Shown piece after piece: positions 38,177 to 47,742 of a stretch of 56,466 nucleotides of DNA. The notes under the pieces are model-generated. The model made no database searches. It saw only the letters and a list, made by a program, of their open reading frames with translations, and had not been told where the DNA came from. Source of the stretch: a virus. The position numbers and the translations under genes are program-made. The stretch covers positions 1-56,466 of IMG/VR virus record IMGVR_UViG_3300027728_000001; one strand, given 5' to 3'. The number at the start of each line of letters is the position of its first letter. Position 1 is the first letter of the stretch.

Positions 38177-41100
38177 CGTTTCCAAGGGATCGGCTTCTAG
38201 CTTCTTACGCTCACGGGCCTTCTTCGCCGCTTCGGCCTGGATGACCTTGTACAGAAGGTACATGTCTCGCTGCTCCTTCGGCATGGCTCTCAGCACATCC
38301 TCGGGGACGGTGAGGTTTTCATATGTCCTCACGCCTGGCACTGTGGTCAGGAGCTTGTTGAGCATGTCCCGTGCGGCGAGTTGCTTTGTCCGCTCGGCAT
38401 CAACGTCTGTCAGCTTCACGCCAGCCAGCAGATTGAACGCTGCCTTGGAGTAGCGGTCGGCTGGGTCTAGCCGGTCGTCTCGCAGTTGCCTGTATGTTCC
38501 AATCGCCCTAGAGCCAAACGGCAGGAAGTTCGTCGCAAGCTGCTCCAAGGGGCGACCGATGGGGCCGATGTCTTGTTCCAGTACAGAGTACAGATCGGAC
38601 ATCTGCCGGCCGCTGTACAACTGGCGGTTGGTGACGTATTCGATTGGGGCTTTGATGATCGGGTTTGCCATCCCAAGAAGATTGGAGCCGGTCTTCTGAA
38701 TGCTGTCAGCGATCTGGGATGGCAGGGTGGAGCCGACACCCGGGGTCATCAGGCCCAGCGTGGACTCCCATGGCAGATCGACATTCGTCAGGTATCTCCG
38801 GAGCCCAGGCTTGGGGCTTCCTCCTAGGAGCGAAGTCCAGTCTTCTGGGAGTGGGATGGCTGCGGACTGACGCAGGTGTTCCGGCACCATGCTGTCGTCG
38901 GTGGGTTCTGTACCCCGGGCGACGGCACGGATCGACTGCCCTTGGATCCCACCGGGTGCGTAGATCATCCGGTCGGCAATGCTGGGCATAATGCCTTTTT
39001 GGAACGACCAAAACGGCGCTACCCGCTTCATTATCTTGCGGTCGAATTCGGTGAGAGCAGACCCGCTATAGTCCACGTTCACCATGCGGTTTAAGTCACC
39101 CGCCACGCCGGGATCGACACCCTTGCGGAGCTGGTTGATGAACGTGCCCTGCCGCAGGGCGTCTTCTACCGTTCCGCCTACGGCATCGTTCATTACCAAG
39201 AGCGGGTTGGTGTTCCTGGTCGCAGGCTCTTTGAAATATCCTACGCCTCGCATGGAGGTCATATCGGATGCGAACTGGCCCCATGTCCTATCGGGTTGGT
39301 ACGCCGCGCGGGCTACTGAGTTCCCAGTGTCGCCGCCGGGGAACGATGCCCGGATGGCTTGCTCTGGCCGACCAGAGACATCGTCTACAATGTTGCCGCT
39401 AGAGACTCGCTGCGAACCCTGCATCTCCATGTATCGCTGCAGGATCTGATCATCGTTCAATCCGCGGAACGAAGGGGTGTTGCGTAGCCGGTTGATCAGC
39501 GGGCGATAGTTTCCGCGGCTAGCCTGGTAGCCGGCCAGATGATCCATTGGGTTGAATGTATTGTGTGCGGCGGCATTGGCTACACCGCTATACAGATTGC
39601 GGAAGTGAAACGCCGGGCTTGCTAGGGCACCGACCTTAAATGCGTTGGTCACATTGTCCAAGCCGCGCACCAAACCTTGTGCCGGAAGGGAGGCGCTGAT
39701 CTGCGGAGCAAGTGTGCTGAGCGATTGGATGTAGCGTTCGTTGATCGAATAGTTGGTGGGGTCATTCCCCGTCAGTCTCTGCCACATCTGGCGGAAGTTA
39801 CGGGGATCGTAACCAAGACGCTGCGCAGCATCAGCGAGAGGAATGTTCACACCACCCGCCACTGCCCCGGCAGGTTCTGTTACGGCAAGTTGCTCCAGTC
39901 GCCGTGTAAGGAACTCAGTCTTCCCCAAGGTGACTGCCTGACCCTGCTGATAGCGTAGTACGTTCTCAAATGCGGGCGTGTCATAGATGCCCGTACCAGT
40001 GCGGGCGAACTGAGTGTCGGCCGAGCGGACAATGTCTGCGAGGTCACGGTAGTTGCGTGCAACGCGGGCTTGGAGAGCCGTCTCCATGGTGGCACGCTCT
40101 GCTGCCGACGCTGCGACATATTCTGGCGAGGTGCGAACGGAATCCTCAATGCCTTGGTAGACCGACTGACCCTGTGCCTTGCGACCAACCGCCTCAAAGG
40201 CACTGTCTAGGATCATCCTCGCCTGCTGCTCATTGGCGTTGATGAGTGCCTGCTGAAGGCCGCGGGAATCGACGCCCCGCCCCGTGTTCGCAAACTGTTC
40301 AGCGGTCGTTCCCGTCAGCTCGTTGAACGTCGCTTGGCCACCAACGACATCGGTGTACTCTGGGCGATGCCGTCCAAAGCTATCCCCGGTATTGATGAAC
40401 CGTTGGCCGCGTGTCATCGGCCTAGCCGTAGCCGCACCAGCCCCCGGGATAGTCGGAGGGGCGGGTTGTTCAAACCACTTCGTCTGTCTTGGAATCCAGC
40501 CTGTCTCAGCGTTGGCGCTCGTCCACCGCGGAGCAGGCAACCCAGCGTCTATAGCCTGTGTCTGTGCGGTTTGCTCCAGGTCTACCATGCGGTCACGGAT
40601 GACTTGGAACTCAGGGATGTTCTCCAACACCCAGTCTGCAACTGGATTGCCGCTGGTACGTAAGCCGAGTGGGCCTTGGGCTCCCCCCGCCAACCGCGAG
40701 GGTTGTGATTCGACGTAGGCACCCAGTGCCCGCTGGGTATCTGAGCTTTCAAATCGGCGCAACGTCCTCGGAATCGCTTGGCCTGCGAGTGGCCCGCTGG
40801 GGATAGTGTCAGGCACCGCGGCCCTGGTGGCGCGGAACAGGAGCCCCGTGGCTTCGCCATCGACTTGCTCCAGCCTATCTCTCGCCGCACGCGCAGCCAT
40901 CCGATGGTCTAGTTGCAGATTGTTGGTCAACTCCAAGTCCCGGCTCACCACACCCAATGGGCCGGCAGCGGGGCTGGTGAGTGACGCAGCCGTGCGGGTG
41001 ATGTTCCCGATCACAGGAGCGGTCTTCGTCCAGTTGCCAAGCGAGTCCATGTTGCGGGCCACGGCATCGCCAAACGCCCCACCGCCGATGCTAAAGCCGA

Positions 41101-41806
41101 TGTTCGTCCCCGGGATGCGGAAGTCGTCCAACACGCCCACGGCGTCGTTCATCCCATTAGCGCCGAAGCGATCAAACTGTGCTTGGAGGCGAGCTAGTGC
41201 ATCGGGGCGTTGGGCGACCGGCAGTTGGTCTATCAGCGTCTGGGGCGTGGAGAGACGGTTGTACTCTCGCACGCGGGGCATGCGGGTTGTATAGGCAGGT
41301 AAGCCGCGGGCCGCACGCAGGGGGTTGAGGTTATCAACGGAGTCCAAGGCGGCATCACGCAGCAAGCCAGCAGCCTTTGCCGCCTTCCCCGCCGCGGACT
41401 TGGCCCCCTGCCCAATCACGGCGCTGGTGCCAAGCGATGCGTATGTCAACGGATCTAGAAGAATCTCAGCGGCCAATCCACCGCCGAAATTTCCCCACGT
41501 GTCCTCGTCACCCGCCATGCCGTACTGCCGCAGCAGCTCACGGCCAGTGACGCGATCCTCAGAGGATCCAAAGACACTGAGCGGATCGCCAGCGAGGATG
41601 CCTCGCACTAACGAGCCCGGGGTATCTAGGATGTACCCGGCAGTAGACAAGCCAGACGCGCCGACCGAAGCCAGCGAGCGGAGCATGCTGCGCTTTTCCT
41701 CTTCTGGCAAGAGGTCGGTGAGCGTAGGGTCGTCGTCCGGGATCCCCTCTTGGCCATTCAGCAGGCCGTAGGGATCGTATAGATCAAAGAGTGGTGAGCG
41801 TGCCAT
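38159..41806 (-). CDS. Very large probable internal virion/ejection protein (1,215 aa)
   Basis: Longest gene. Alternating Ala/Gly-rich hydrophobic stretches (GGGLAAEILLDPLTYASLGT) and Arg/Gln/Asn-rich helical regions, with a basic C-terminus (EAAKKARERKKLEADPLE). No lytic transglycosylase or lysozyme motif was visible. Its place at the end of the tail/ejection operon and its size suggest an injected internal virion protein. Downstream and convergent is the integrase. Confidence 0.6.
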   Translation of the reverse strand: MARSPLFDLYDPYGLLNGQEGIPDDDPTLTDLLPEEEKRSMLRSLASVGASGLSTAGYILDTPGSLVRGILAGDPLSVFGSSEDRVTGRELLRQYGMAGDEDTWGNFGGGLAAEILLDPLTYASLGTSAVIGQGAKSAAGKAAKAAGLLRDAALDSVDNLNPLRAARGLPAYTTRMPRVREYNRLSTPQTLIDQLPVAQRPDALARLQAQFDRFGANGMNDAVGVLDDFRIPGTNIGFSIGGGAFGDAVARNMDSLGNWTKTAPVIGNITRTAASLTSPAAGPLGVVSRDLELTNNLQLDHRMAARAARDRLEQVDGEATGLLFRATRAAVPDTIPSGPLAGQAIPRTLRRFESSDTQRALGAYVESQPSRLAGGAQGPLGLRTSGNPVADWVLENIPEFQVIRDRMVDLEQTAQTQAIDAGLPAPRWTSANAETGWIPRQTKWFEQPAPPTIPGAGAATARPMTRGQRFINTGDSFGRHRPEYTDVVGGQATFNELTGTTAEQFANTGRGVDSRGLQQALINANEQQARMILDSAFEAVGRKAQGQSVYQGIEDSVRTSPEYVAASAAERATMETALQARVARNYRDLADIVRSADTQFARTGTGIYDTPAFENVLRYQQGQAVTLGKTEFLTRRLEQLAVTEPAGAVAGGVNIPLADAAQRLGYDPRNFRQMWQRLTGNDPTNYSINERYIQSLSTLAPQISASLPAQGLVRGLDNVTNAFKVGALASPAFHFRNLYSGVANAAAHNTFNPMDHLAGYQASRGNYRPLINRLRNTPSFRGLNDDQILQRYMEMQGSQRVSSGNIVDDVSGRPEQAIRASFPGGDTGNSVARAAYQPDRTWGQFASDMTSMRGVGYFKEPATRNTNPLLVMNDAVGGTVEDALRQGTFINQLRKGVDPGVAGDLNRMVNVDYSGSALTEFDRKIMKRVAPFWSFQKGIMPSIADRMIYAPGGIQGQSIRAVARGTEPTDDSMVPEHLRQSAAIPLPEDWTSLLGGSPKPGLRRYLTNVDLPWESTLGLMTPGVGSTLPSQIADSIQKTGSNLLGMANPIIKAPIEYVTNRQLYSGRQMSDLYSVLEQDIGPIGRPLEQLATNFLPFGSRAIGTYRQLRDDRLDPADRYSKAAFNLLAGVKLTDVDAERTKQLAARDMLNKLLTTVPGVRTYENLTVPEDVLRAMPKEQRDMYLLYKVIQAEAAKKARERKKLEADPLETLMGQL

Positions 41807-43254
41807 TACCTACCCACGGGCGGTGGTGCTGCGGGCCGTGGCCCGCCCCGGGGATCGCGTGGTGCTACAGGCAGAGGGCCACGCGGGCCGTTACGAGTGC
41901 CAGCCCGGTCGTAGCGGCGACGATCTGCAGCTTGGCGGGCGGTTTCGCGCGCCAGCGTCTCGTCCATGCCATAATCCCTAACAAATGCCGCGGCCAAGTT
42001 TGCTTCGTCAGTGTCGGACATTCCGCCGTAACCGCCCATCATCGGGAAGCCCTCGTCACCACTGTCGTATTGCAGGGCCAAGCGGTCGGCTTCCTTTTGC
42101 GCCATCGGAGATGTGACATTACCTGCGGTGAGATCTTGGCGACCGGCGGCGGCGGGGTCGGCCTCCCTGGCCTCGCGGTCTAGTTGGGCTAGCTTCGCAT
42201 CGACCAAGCGGCCGTCCGGTGTATTCCGATCAGCTTTCTGCCCAGCGGCGGCAGCATCCACCTGTGCGACGAGTGCGCCACCAGGCAGCATGTACTGCAG
42301 GGACTGTCGCTGATCTTCAGAGACGCCCGGCTCGTCCATCATACTGAAAGCGTTCACTTGGTTCTTGGCCCGGTTCTGACCAGCGAGCATCATCTGGGCA
42401 CGCCATCGATCAGTACGCGCATTGCTGTCGGATCGCTGGCCTGCTCGTACGGCTTGGCGGCGTTCCTCTGGTGTCATCGCCTGCAGTTCGGCTTCACTGA
42501 CACCTGACCGATCTGCGAAGCGAGCAATCTGCCGCTCGTCCATATACGCCTGCTGCTGTTGCTGAGCAGCTTCGTTCTGTTCATAGACATAGTTCGACCC
42601 AGTGGGGCCGCGGCGAAGCCCTAAATTAAAGCCCGGCAGAGATTGGTCTTGTGCTTCCAGATCCGCCCGTGGGCCTAGTCGCCCAAGGCCACCAGGAACA
42701 TCTCGCCGCCCCAGACCCTGCATGGTCAAAGGCTCTTGGCCCGTGCCAAGCATGTAGGCCACACCGCCATCGGGAGTGTCAACCGGAAAGAATCCCCGCG
42801 CCGCCATGTCCCGGTCACGCTGGGAGGGCTGGTACGCGGCGTCTGGGTGGGCAGAGCGATATGCCACATCCTCGTCCAAGACTCGCGGGCGTGTCATATA
42901 GTCAACGGCGGCACTCATCTTGTCAAAGTGTTGCCCCGGCGTGACCTTGCCTCCACCTCGCACGCTGCGAGGGCCAGGTTCAGCTTGTGGCATATAGCCC
43001 TGCGCACGGATCTGATCGGGCGACACAGTCGTCTCTCGCGGGGGCTGCATCACTGGAGCAGGTGCGGGCGCAGGCTCCAAAGCCTCGCCGGCCATCTGAC
43101 GCGCGGCGACGACAATGGCTTCTTGGCGATCCATGCCTTGTGCAACCAAGCGGCGTACTAGCGACATGTGCCGGGCGTCGGTAGGCGTCAACACCGGATC
43201 GGGCGTGATCGGGGCAGCGGCACTGGCAAGGGGATCTAGTTCATCGGGTCGCAT
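41806..43254 (-). CDS. Probable ejection/internal virion protein (482 aa)
   Basis: Disordered, Ala/Pro/Gln/Arg-rich, with coiled-coil and basic segments (EAAQQQQQAYMDERQIARFA, MTPEERRQAVRAGQRSDSNA) and a Pro/Arg-rich C-terminus (PRDPRGGPRPAAPPPVG). It ends 1 bp into the 1,215-aa gene. Internal virion role inferred from composition and position. Confidence 0.55.
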   Translation of the reverse strand: MRPDELDPLASAAAPITPDPVLTPTDARHMSLVRRLVAQGMDRQEAIVVAARQMAGEALEPAPAPAPVMQPPRETTVSPDQIRAQGYMPQAEPGPRSVRGGGKVTPGQHFDKMSAAVDYMTRPRVLDEDVAYRSAHPDAAYQPSQRDRDMAARGFFPVDTPDGGVAYMLGTGQEPLTMQGLGRRDVPGGLGRLGPRADLEAQDQSLPGFNLGLRRGPTGSNYVYEQNEAAQQQQQAYMDERQIARFADRSGVSEAELQAMTPEERRQAVRAGQRSDSNARTDRWRAQMMLAGQNRAKNQVNAFSMMDEPGVSEDQRQSLQYMLPGGALVAQVDAAAAGQKADRNTPDGRLVDAKLAQLDREAREADPAAAGRQDLTAGNVTSPMAQKEADRLALQYDSGDEGFPMMGGYGGMSDTDEANLAAAFVRDYGMDETLARETARQAADRRRYDRAGTRNGPRGPLPVAPRDPRGGPRPAAPPPVGR

Positions 43255-43257
43255 CTG

Positions 43258-44337
43258 CTATCTCCTAGTACGTGCGTTGCGCATCTCGTCGCCCTGAGCC
43301 TGGAGGCGTCGGACTTCCGCCATAATCTGCTGAGCCTGCGGAACCTCACGGCCAGCCTTGCTGCGCATCTCATTGAGCTGTGCAATCAGAAACTGGGCCT
43401 GCGCATGCGGGTCTTGCGGATTCGCCCCGGCGACACGGCCCGCAGCTTGGGGCGAGCGAGAGTTCCGCATCTCATTGCTCTGGGCCAAGAGGGCATTGAT
43501 CTGCGGAGCTTCGGGAATCTCCCTGCCTGCCTTCTGCCGGCGGGAATTCAATTCACCGATCAGCATCTCAGCCTGCTGGCGAGGATCGTATCCACCCTGG
43601 CCAGCAGCCTCACGCTTCTGTTCACGGGCGTTGTACTGACTCTTAAACGTGTCAGCAAAGTTACTCTCATCCACGCCACTGCTATCGACAACTGGGGCAG
43701 GGCGAGATTCCGCCACAAGGTCAGCGGTTCCGCCTGTGCTAGTAAGTCCGGCGGGAGGTGCTTGTGGAGGCGGTACGGCCTGAACGCCCGGCTTCATAGC
43801 CTGCTGGCCGACCATGTACGCCCCGGCACCCAATGCGCCCGCAGCCGCCACGCCACCACCCATCATTGCCAAGTCCTGTGCAGTCTGCCCGCGTTGGGCA
43901 GCTTGCTGGGCACGCACGGCAGGATACGCCTGCTGCATCTGCAGGGCGTCTCGGGCCATGGGGGCGAATGGCTGGTTGCGGAGGTTGTTCTGCTTGCCAC
44001 TCAGTAGAGCTTGGTTGCGTCCGGAGGCACGGCTCATCTCTGTCCAGAGGTCACCGCCCAAGCCCATGTCCGCGGCGGCAGGAGGAGGAGCCTGGATGGC
44101 ATCTAGTCCTGTAGGAGGATCGGTGGCTCGGATTGGGGCGCGGAGCAGGGGAGTGATGTCGCCGTTGCGCACCAAAAGCTTCTCAGCGTCAGACAGCATC
44201 TGGAACTCAGGTGAGTTGATGAGCTTACGCATATCCATGCCGCCGCCCGGGGGGCCAGCTACAAGGTTGCGGATCATCGCTGCATTGTCAGCACCCTCTG
44301 CGAGGTTCTGCACTCCGGAGCGGATGGGATTGGGCAT
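43258..44337 (-). CDS. Membrane-segment protein with C-terminal tandem repeats (359 aa)
   Basis: Starts MPNPIRSGVQN, sharing MPNPIR with the ART-like protein. A hydrophobic segment (MMGGGVAAAGALGAGAYMVG) could cross a membrane. The C-terminal 100 residues hold two diverged 50-residue repeats built on QAEMLIGELNSRRQKAGREI and QAQFLIAQLNEMRSKAGREV. An injected membrane-spanning protein is plausible. Confidence 0.6.
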   Translation of the reverse strand: MPNPIRSGVQNLAEGADNAAMIRNLVAGPPGGGMDMRKLINSPEFQMLSDAEKLLVRNGDITPLLRAPIRATDPPTGLDAIQAPPPAAADMGLGGDLWTEMSRASGRNQALLSGKQNNLRNQPFAPMARDALQMQQAYPAVRAQQAAQRGQTAQDLAMMGGGVAAAGALGAGAYMVGQQAMKPGVQAVPPPQAPPAGLTSTGGTADLVAESRPAPVVDSSGVDESNFADTFKSQYNAREQKREAAGQGGYDPRQQAEMLIGELNSRRQKAGREIPEAPQINALLAQSNEMRNSRSPQAAGRVAGANPQDPHAQAQFLIAQLNEMRSKAGREVPQAQQIMAEVRRLQAQGDEMRNARTRR

Positions 44338-44603
44338 TATGCTTTCCTCTTCTTAGCTGGAACGTCTGGCATTTCATCGGACGGGAGGTCGTCCTCAGTA
44401 ACGAGCGGCGTGTTGGGCTTGCCGTGCATCTCTTCGTCCAAGTCGGCAAGGTCGTTCTTCTCCTTCTTGGGAGACTTCTCGTCCTTGCTCAGCTTGGAGA
44501 TGATTTCCTTTTCCTCTTCGTCGCTGGCAGCGAGCAATTGTTTAACAAGTCGCTTCAGCCCAGCCTGTGTCAGATCGTCTAGATCAAAGTCTAAGCGTGC
44601 CAT
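44337..44603 (-). CDS. Charged small virion-region protein (88 aa)
   Basis: Very acidic and Lys-rich (EEEKEIISKLSKDEKSPKKE), ending KKRKA. Overlaps both neighbours by 1 nt. No family. Possible chaperone or internal virion partner. Confidence 0.5.
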   Translation of the reverse strand: MARLDFDLDDLTQAGLKRLVKQLLAASDEEEKEIISKLSKDEKSPKKEKNDLADLDEEMHGKPNTPLVTEDDLPSDEMPDVPAKKRKA

Positions 44604-44980
44604 TAGTCCAAGAGCCCTCCAAGAATCGACGTTGCAAAGTTAAGCGCACTGTTCTGCCGTTGAAGGGCAGACATCTGCGTGTTGTATTGCTGCTGCTGAA
44701 GAAGAGCCCCAATGGATTGCTGCTGCGAGGCATCGGCCTCGGCGTCTTGCACGGAGTACGCGGTGTTGTAATCCTGTGCGTTCTGTCGCTGGGAGTAAGC
44801 GTCAGCGATACCAGTAGCCATCTTCCGCGCGCCCAAGATTCCTGCTTGGCTCTGCTGGCCGGCACCACGGGATTGACCGGCGCGATCCATCGTCTTCATC
44901 TGAAGTCGGGGGTCGCCTTGGGCAATAGCGTCTGCGTACTGATTATTGAACGCAGAGCGAATCTTCTGGGGTGCGAGCAT
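44603..44980 (-). CDS. Gln/Ala-rich ejection-type protein (125 aa)
   Basis: Helical, Gln/Ala/Asn-rich (QQQSIGALLQQQQYNTQMSA, YSQRQNAQDYNTAYS). Typical of the small internal virion proteins of podoviruses. Ends with a hydrophobic FATSILGGLLD. Confidence 0.5.
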   Translation of the reverse strand: MLAPQKIRSAFNNQYADAIAQGDPRLQMKTMDRAGQSRGAGQQSQAGILGARKMATGIADAYSQRQNAQDYNTAYSVQDAEADASQQQSIGALLQQQQYNTQMSALQRQNSALNFATSILGGLLD

Positions 44981-45243
44981 TAGTACAGACCTCGCAGTAG
45001 GCTACCGATGCCGCCAAACATCCCGTCCATGCGAGTCTGCGTCAGGCTATCTCGCTGCCGCTGGAGCTCCATGTCGTTCTGCATTCCTTGCAGCGAGTAC
45101 TGATTGGCGAAGTTTTTGCTCTGCTTCGCTAGCTCTGATTGTCGGCGTGCTTGCTCCACGGCATCGACAGCCATTGCGCTGGCTGTCAGTGAAGACAGAA
45201 CGTCGCCGTGAGCCGATGGGTAAGAGCTATAGGGTGATCTCAT
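44980..45243 (-). CDS. Small ejection-type protein (87 aa)
   Basis: Gln/Ser/Met-rich helix (RRQSELAKQSKNFANQYSLQ), with a Gly-rich C-terminus (DGMFGGIGSLLRGLY). Stop and start codons overlap with neighbours. Confidence 0.5.
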   Translation of the reverse strand: MRSPYSSYPSAHGDVLSSLTASAMAVDAVEQARRQSELAKQSKNFANQYSLQGMQNDMELQRQRDSLTQTRMDGMFGGIGSLLRGLY

Positions 45244-46532
45244 TAGCGAGCCTTTGTCACTTGCCAGCCGGGGCCCTGGGGCTTGTACATCCCAGACGCT
45301 ACGCTATCACGCCAATTCTCTTGGCTCTGCCTGTAGTAATCGGCCAGCCGCCCGGTTGCGTAACCCTGCTGGTCGTCCTGCCGCCTCCTCTCCGCATCCG
45401 CCAAGCGGTACTGCTCTTGCTGGTTCTGGGCTTTGCTATTGAAGATGCCTGTGTTTCCGATGCTGTCATCCCACAGCGACCTCACGCCGCCAGCGGCAGA
45501 ACCGTAGGCGGCTTTAGCATCACCCCAGCCAGATCGCATGTCGCCCTGCACGCCGCTAATGCGATTTGCCGAGTCTGTGTATCCACCGGCCAAGGCTTCC
45601 AAGATCGAACCCGTGGGGATCGCTTGGCCCGGTCGGTTGCTGTTCTCCATGGAATCCCGGGAGAAGTCATAGAACTGATTCATTCCGCTAGTGGAGGCGC
45701 CTAGATTTAGCACGTTGAAGTCTCTGAGAGCGTCGTACGCATCTTTCGTCATAGTGCGTGGCATCTCACGGGCGATTGCCTGGTCGGCATTCAGCGAGTT
45801 CATGCCCCTGTTGAAGCCGCCTGCGAGCTGGCCGTAATCGTATGTGCGGTTCACATCGCCACGCAGATCATCAATGGCTTGGTAGCCACGGCCGATGCCA
45901 GAGGAGTCGTATCCGCCACCGCCACCAGATCCGGCAATACCAGAACCCAGCGACTGACCAAGACCAGGAATAGTGCTAGACACGGCACCGCCAATACCCA
46001 AGGCAGAAGCAGACTTGCCCAAGCCAGCCAGAGCGTTGTTGCGGCTTTGGCCCAAGCTGCTCACTGCCCCTTGGTTAGCAGAGGTCATATCGGCCAAGGA
46101 TCGCTGATAGCCCTGCTGGTTCTGTGCCCACGCCTGCATGCCCAGCCCGGCCACGTTGCCGTAGTTGGCCATGGCCGCAGTGCCAAGATTAGAGATAGCT
46201 ACTTGCCGGGCGGCTTCCGCAGACGAGACGGCTTGGTTCCCAGACTGGGCGTTGTTCCACGTATTGCCCAGCGCGTTCGCAGTGCCAGCGATTCCGTTCG
46301 CCATGGCTGCGTAGTTCTGAGCGTAGCTATTGCCTAGCGAACCCAGCCCTTGGTTGTATGTGCCATAACCCTTGTTGTAGGAGTCGTACATGCCACCCAT
46401 CACACCAGCAAACTGGCTGGGCGCTGCGGACATATTGCCGCCCACTTGCGTGGCGTAGCCGTCAGAGCCCGCACCAGAGGGGGACATTCCGAAGGGGCTG
46501 CTGTAAAACGAATTCGGGTTGTAATACGCCAT
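45243..46532 (-). CDS. Gly/Asn/Gln-rich ejection-type protein (429 aa)
   Basis: Low-complexity Tyr/Gly/Asn start (YNPNSFYSSPFGMSPSGAGS), Ala/Gln helical middle (SNLGTAAMANYGNVAGLG), charged C-terminal coil (YRLADAERRRQDDQQGYATG). Resembles internal virion/ejection proteins by composition and position. No catalytic motif. Confidence 0.55.
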   Translation of the reverse strand: MAYYNPNSFYSSPFGMSPSGAGSDGYATQVGGNMSAAPSQFAGVMGGMYDSYNKGYGTYNQGLGSLGNSYAQNYAAMANGIAGTANALGNTWNNAQSGNQAVSSAEAARQVAISNLGTAAMANYGNVAGLGMQAWAQNQQGYQRSLADMTSANQGAVSSLGQSRNNALAGLGKSASALGIGGAVSSTIPGLGQSLGSGIAGSGGGGGYDSSGIGRGYQAIDDLRGDVNRTYDYGQLAGGFNRGMNSLNADQAIAREMPRTMTKDAYDALRDFNVLNLGASTSGMNQFYDFSRDSMENSNRPGQAIPTGSILEALAGGYTDSANRISGVQGDMRSGWGDAKAAYGSAAGGVRSLWDDSIGNTGIFNSKAQNQQEQYRLADAERRRQDDQQGYATGRLADYYRQSQENWRDSVASGMYKPQGPGWQVTKAR

Positions 46533-46542
46533 ACGTTGTCTC

Positions 46543-47742
46543 CTACTGGTTATTGCTCTTCCAGAAGCGTTTGAGTGCCGCTAAAGCCACGGCGGCGAAA
46601 ACTAAGGCATATCCCGCGGGGGAAAAGAACCAGAGATCCCGCTTCTCAGACTCCTCTTTGAGCCAGCCAACGATCTCCCGGCACCTCCGAATACACTGCC
46701 CAGAGCCCCATTCATCCATTTGCGCAGCCCGTGCATTACAGGAGCAGGTCGGGGAGGCGACGATTCCACCCAGCCTTAGGATGTCTTTTAGGGCCGCTCC
46801 TGGCCCAGGTAACAGTTTTGGTGGTTCCTCGCCTTCTCCATAGACGATTGGCTCACCGATGGCGGCGGGCGTGAAGCCTGGGCACGGGTCAGTGAGGAGC
46901 GAAATAGTCCCTGTGTAAAACCCTTCGTTGTCGGGGGCGCAATCATCGTTCGCCCGCAGCTCCAATAATCCGGCACCCGGCTGGCCTGTGTAGCTGGAAC
47001 CTACGCTGAACATAACGCCATTTACGCGGCCGATGAGGCGCATGTGCTTAACCCCCGGCAGAGGGTTGCAGCCGCCGTTGGCTGGATAGTCATCAGTGCC
47101 ATCTGGCCCAATGTTGTCGATAGTCGGGAGTCGCCATTGAACAGTTCCCGTGGCATTGATAGTGACGGTGGCCCCGGCAGGGATTGTTAGCCCGGTGCTT
47201 TGCCAGCTGGGGTTGGCCACATCGACGCTGAAGTCAACGGAGGCTTGGGTCGGCAGGCACCCAGATGCCCCGCAGCACTTAGTGTTGTCCCCACAGCAAT
47301 TGAACGCCGTACCGTTCCCAGCGCAGAACGTAGTGCCAGCGGCGCACTTATTTACGCATGCCTCGTTTACACATTTCTGGTGCAATGGGCAGCACGTGCC
47401 CGCGCAACAGCTCCTTGGGGACGGGCACTCAATCCTGCAAGCACCTCCGACGCATTGCTCGCAGTAGTACCACCGACACCCGTTGCTCTGGGCGCCAAAC
47501 ACCGACAGCTCCGTGCAGCTACAACTGAAGCCAAACCTAAACGTGCTGGCGTAGGGCTTATTGCGGCATCCGCACTGGTTCTCCTGAGTGCATCGCTCCT
47601 TGCCCGTGTCGTCTGTACAGGCGCCAATCGAACAATCTCCAGCCGCTACAGCCCCTCCTCCATGGACACATTCACTGCGAGTGATGTCATTACACGCATT
47701 GCCGTTGCAGCACGGTAGCACTTGGCAGCACGTACAGGTCAT
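46543..47742 (-). CDS. Cys-rich protein with LecA-like lectin domain and C-terminal membrane anchor (399 aa)
   Basis: Residues 1-165 contain about 40 Cys in repeated patterns (CTCCQVLPCCNG, PSPRSCCAGTCCPLHQ, CCGDNTKCCGASGC) of the cystine-knot or EGF-like kind. Residues about 175-290 match a PA-IL/LecA-type sugar-binding domain: WQSTGLTIPAGATVTINATG, DNIGPDGTDDYP, LELRANDDCAPDNEGFY, with the expected Asp/Asn calcium-site residues. Residues about 375-395 (AGYALVFAAVALAALKRFW) anchor it in a membrane. It is the only protein here that looks host-envelope-like. Sugar binding to the host or display on the host surface are options. Confidence 0.7.
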   Translation of the reverse strand: MTCTCCQVLPCCNGNACNDITRSECVHGGGAVAAGDCSIGACTDDTGKERCTQENQCGCRNKPYASTFRFGFSCSCTELSVFGAQSNGCRWYYCEQCVGGACRIECPSPRSCCAGTCCPLHQKCVNEACVNKCAAGTTFCAGNGTAFNCCGDNTKCCGASGCLPTQASVDFSVDVANPSWQSTGLTIPAGATVTINATGTVQWRLPTIDNIGPDGTDDYPANGGCNPLPGVKHMRLIGRVNGVMFSVGSSYTGQPGAGLLELRANDDCAPDNEGFYTGTISLLTDPCPGFTPAAIGEPIVYGEGEEPPKLLPGPGAALKDILRLGGIVASPTCSCNARAAQMDEWGSGQCIRRCREIVGWLKEESEKRDLWFFSPAGYALVFAAVALAALKRFWKSNNQ

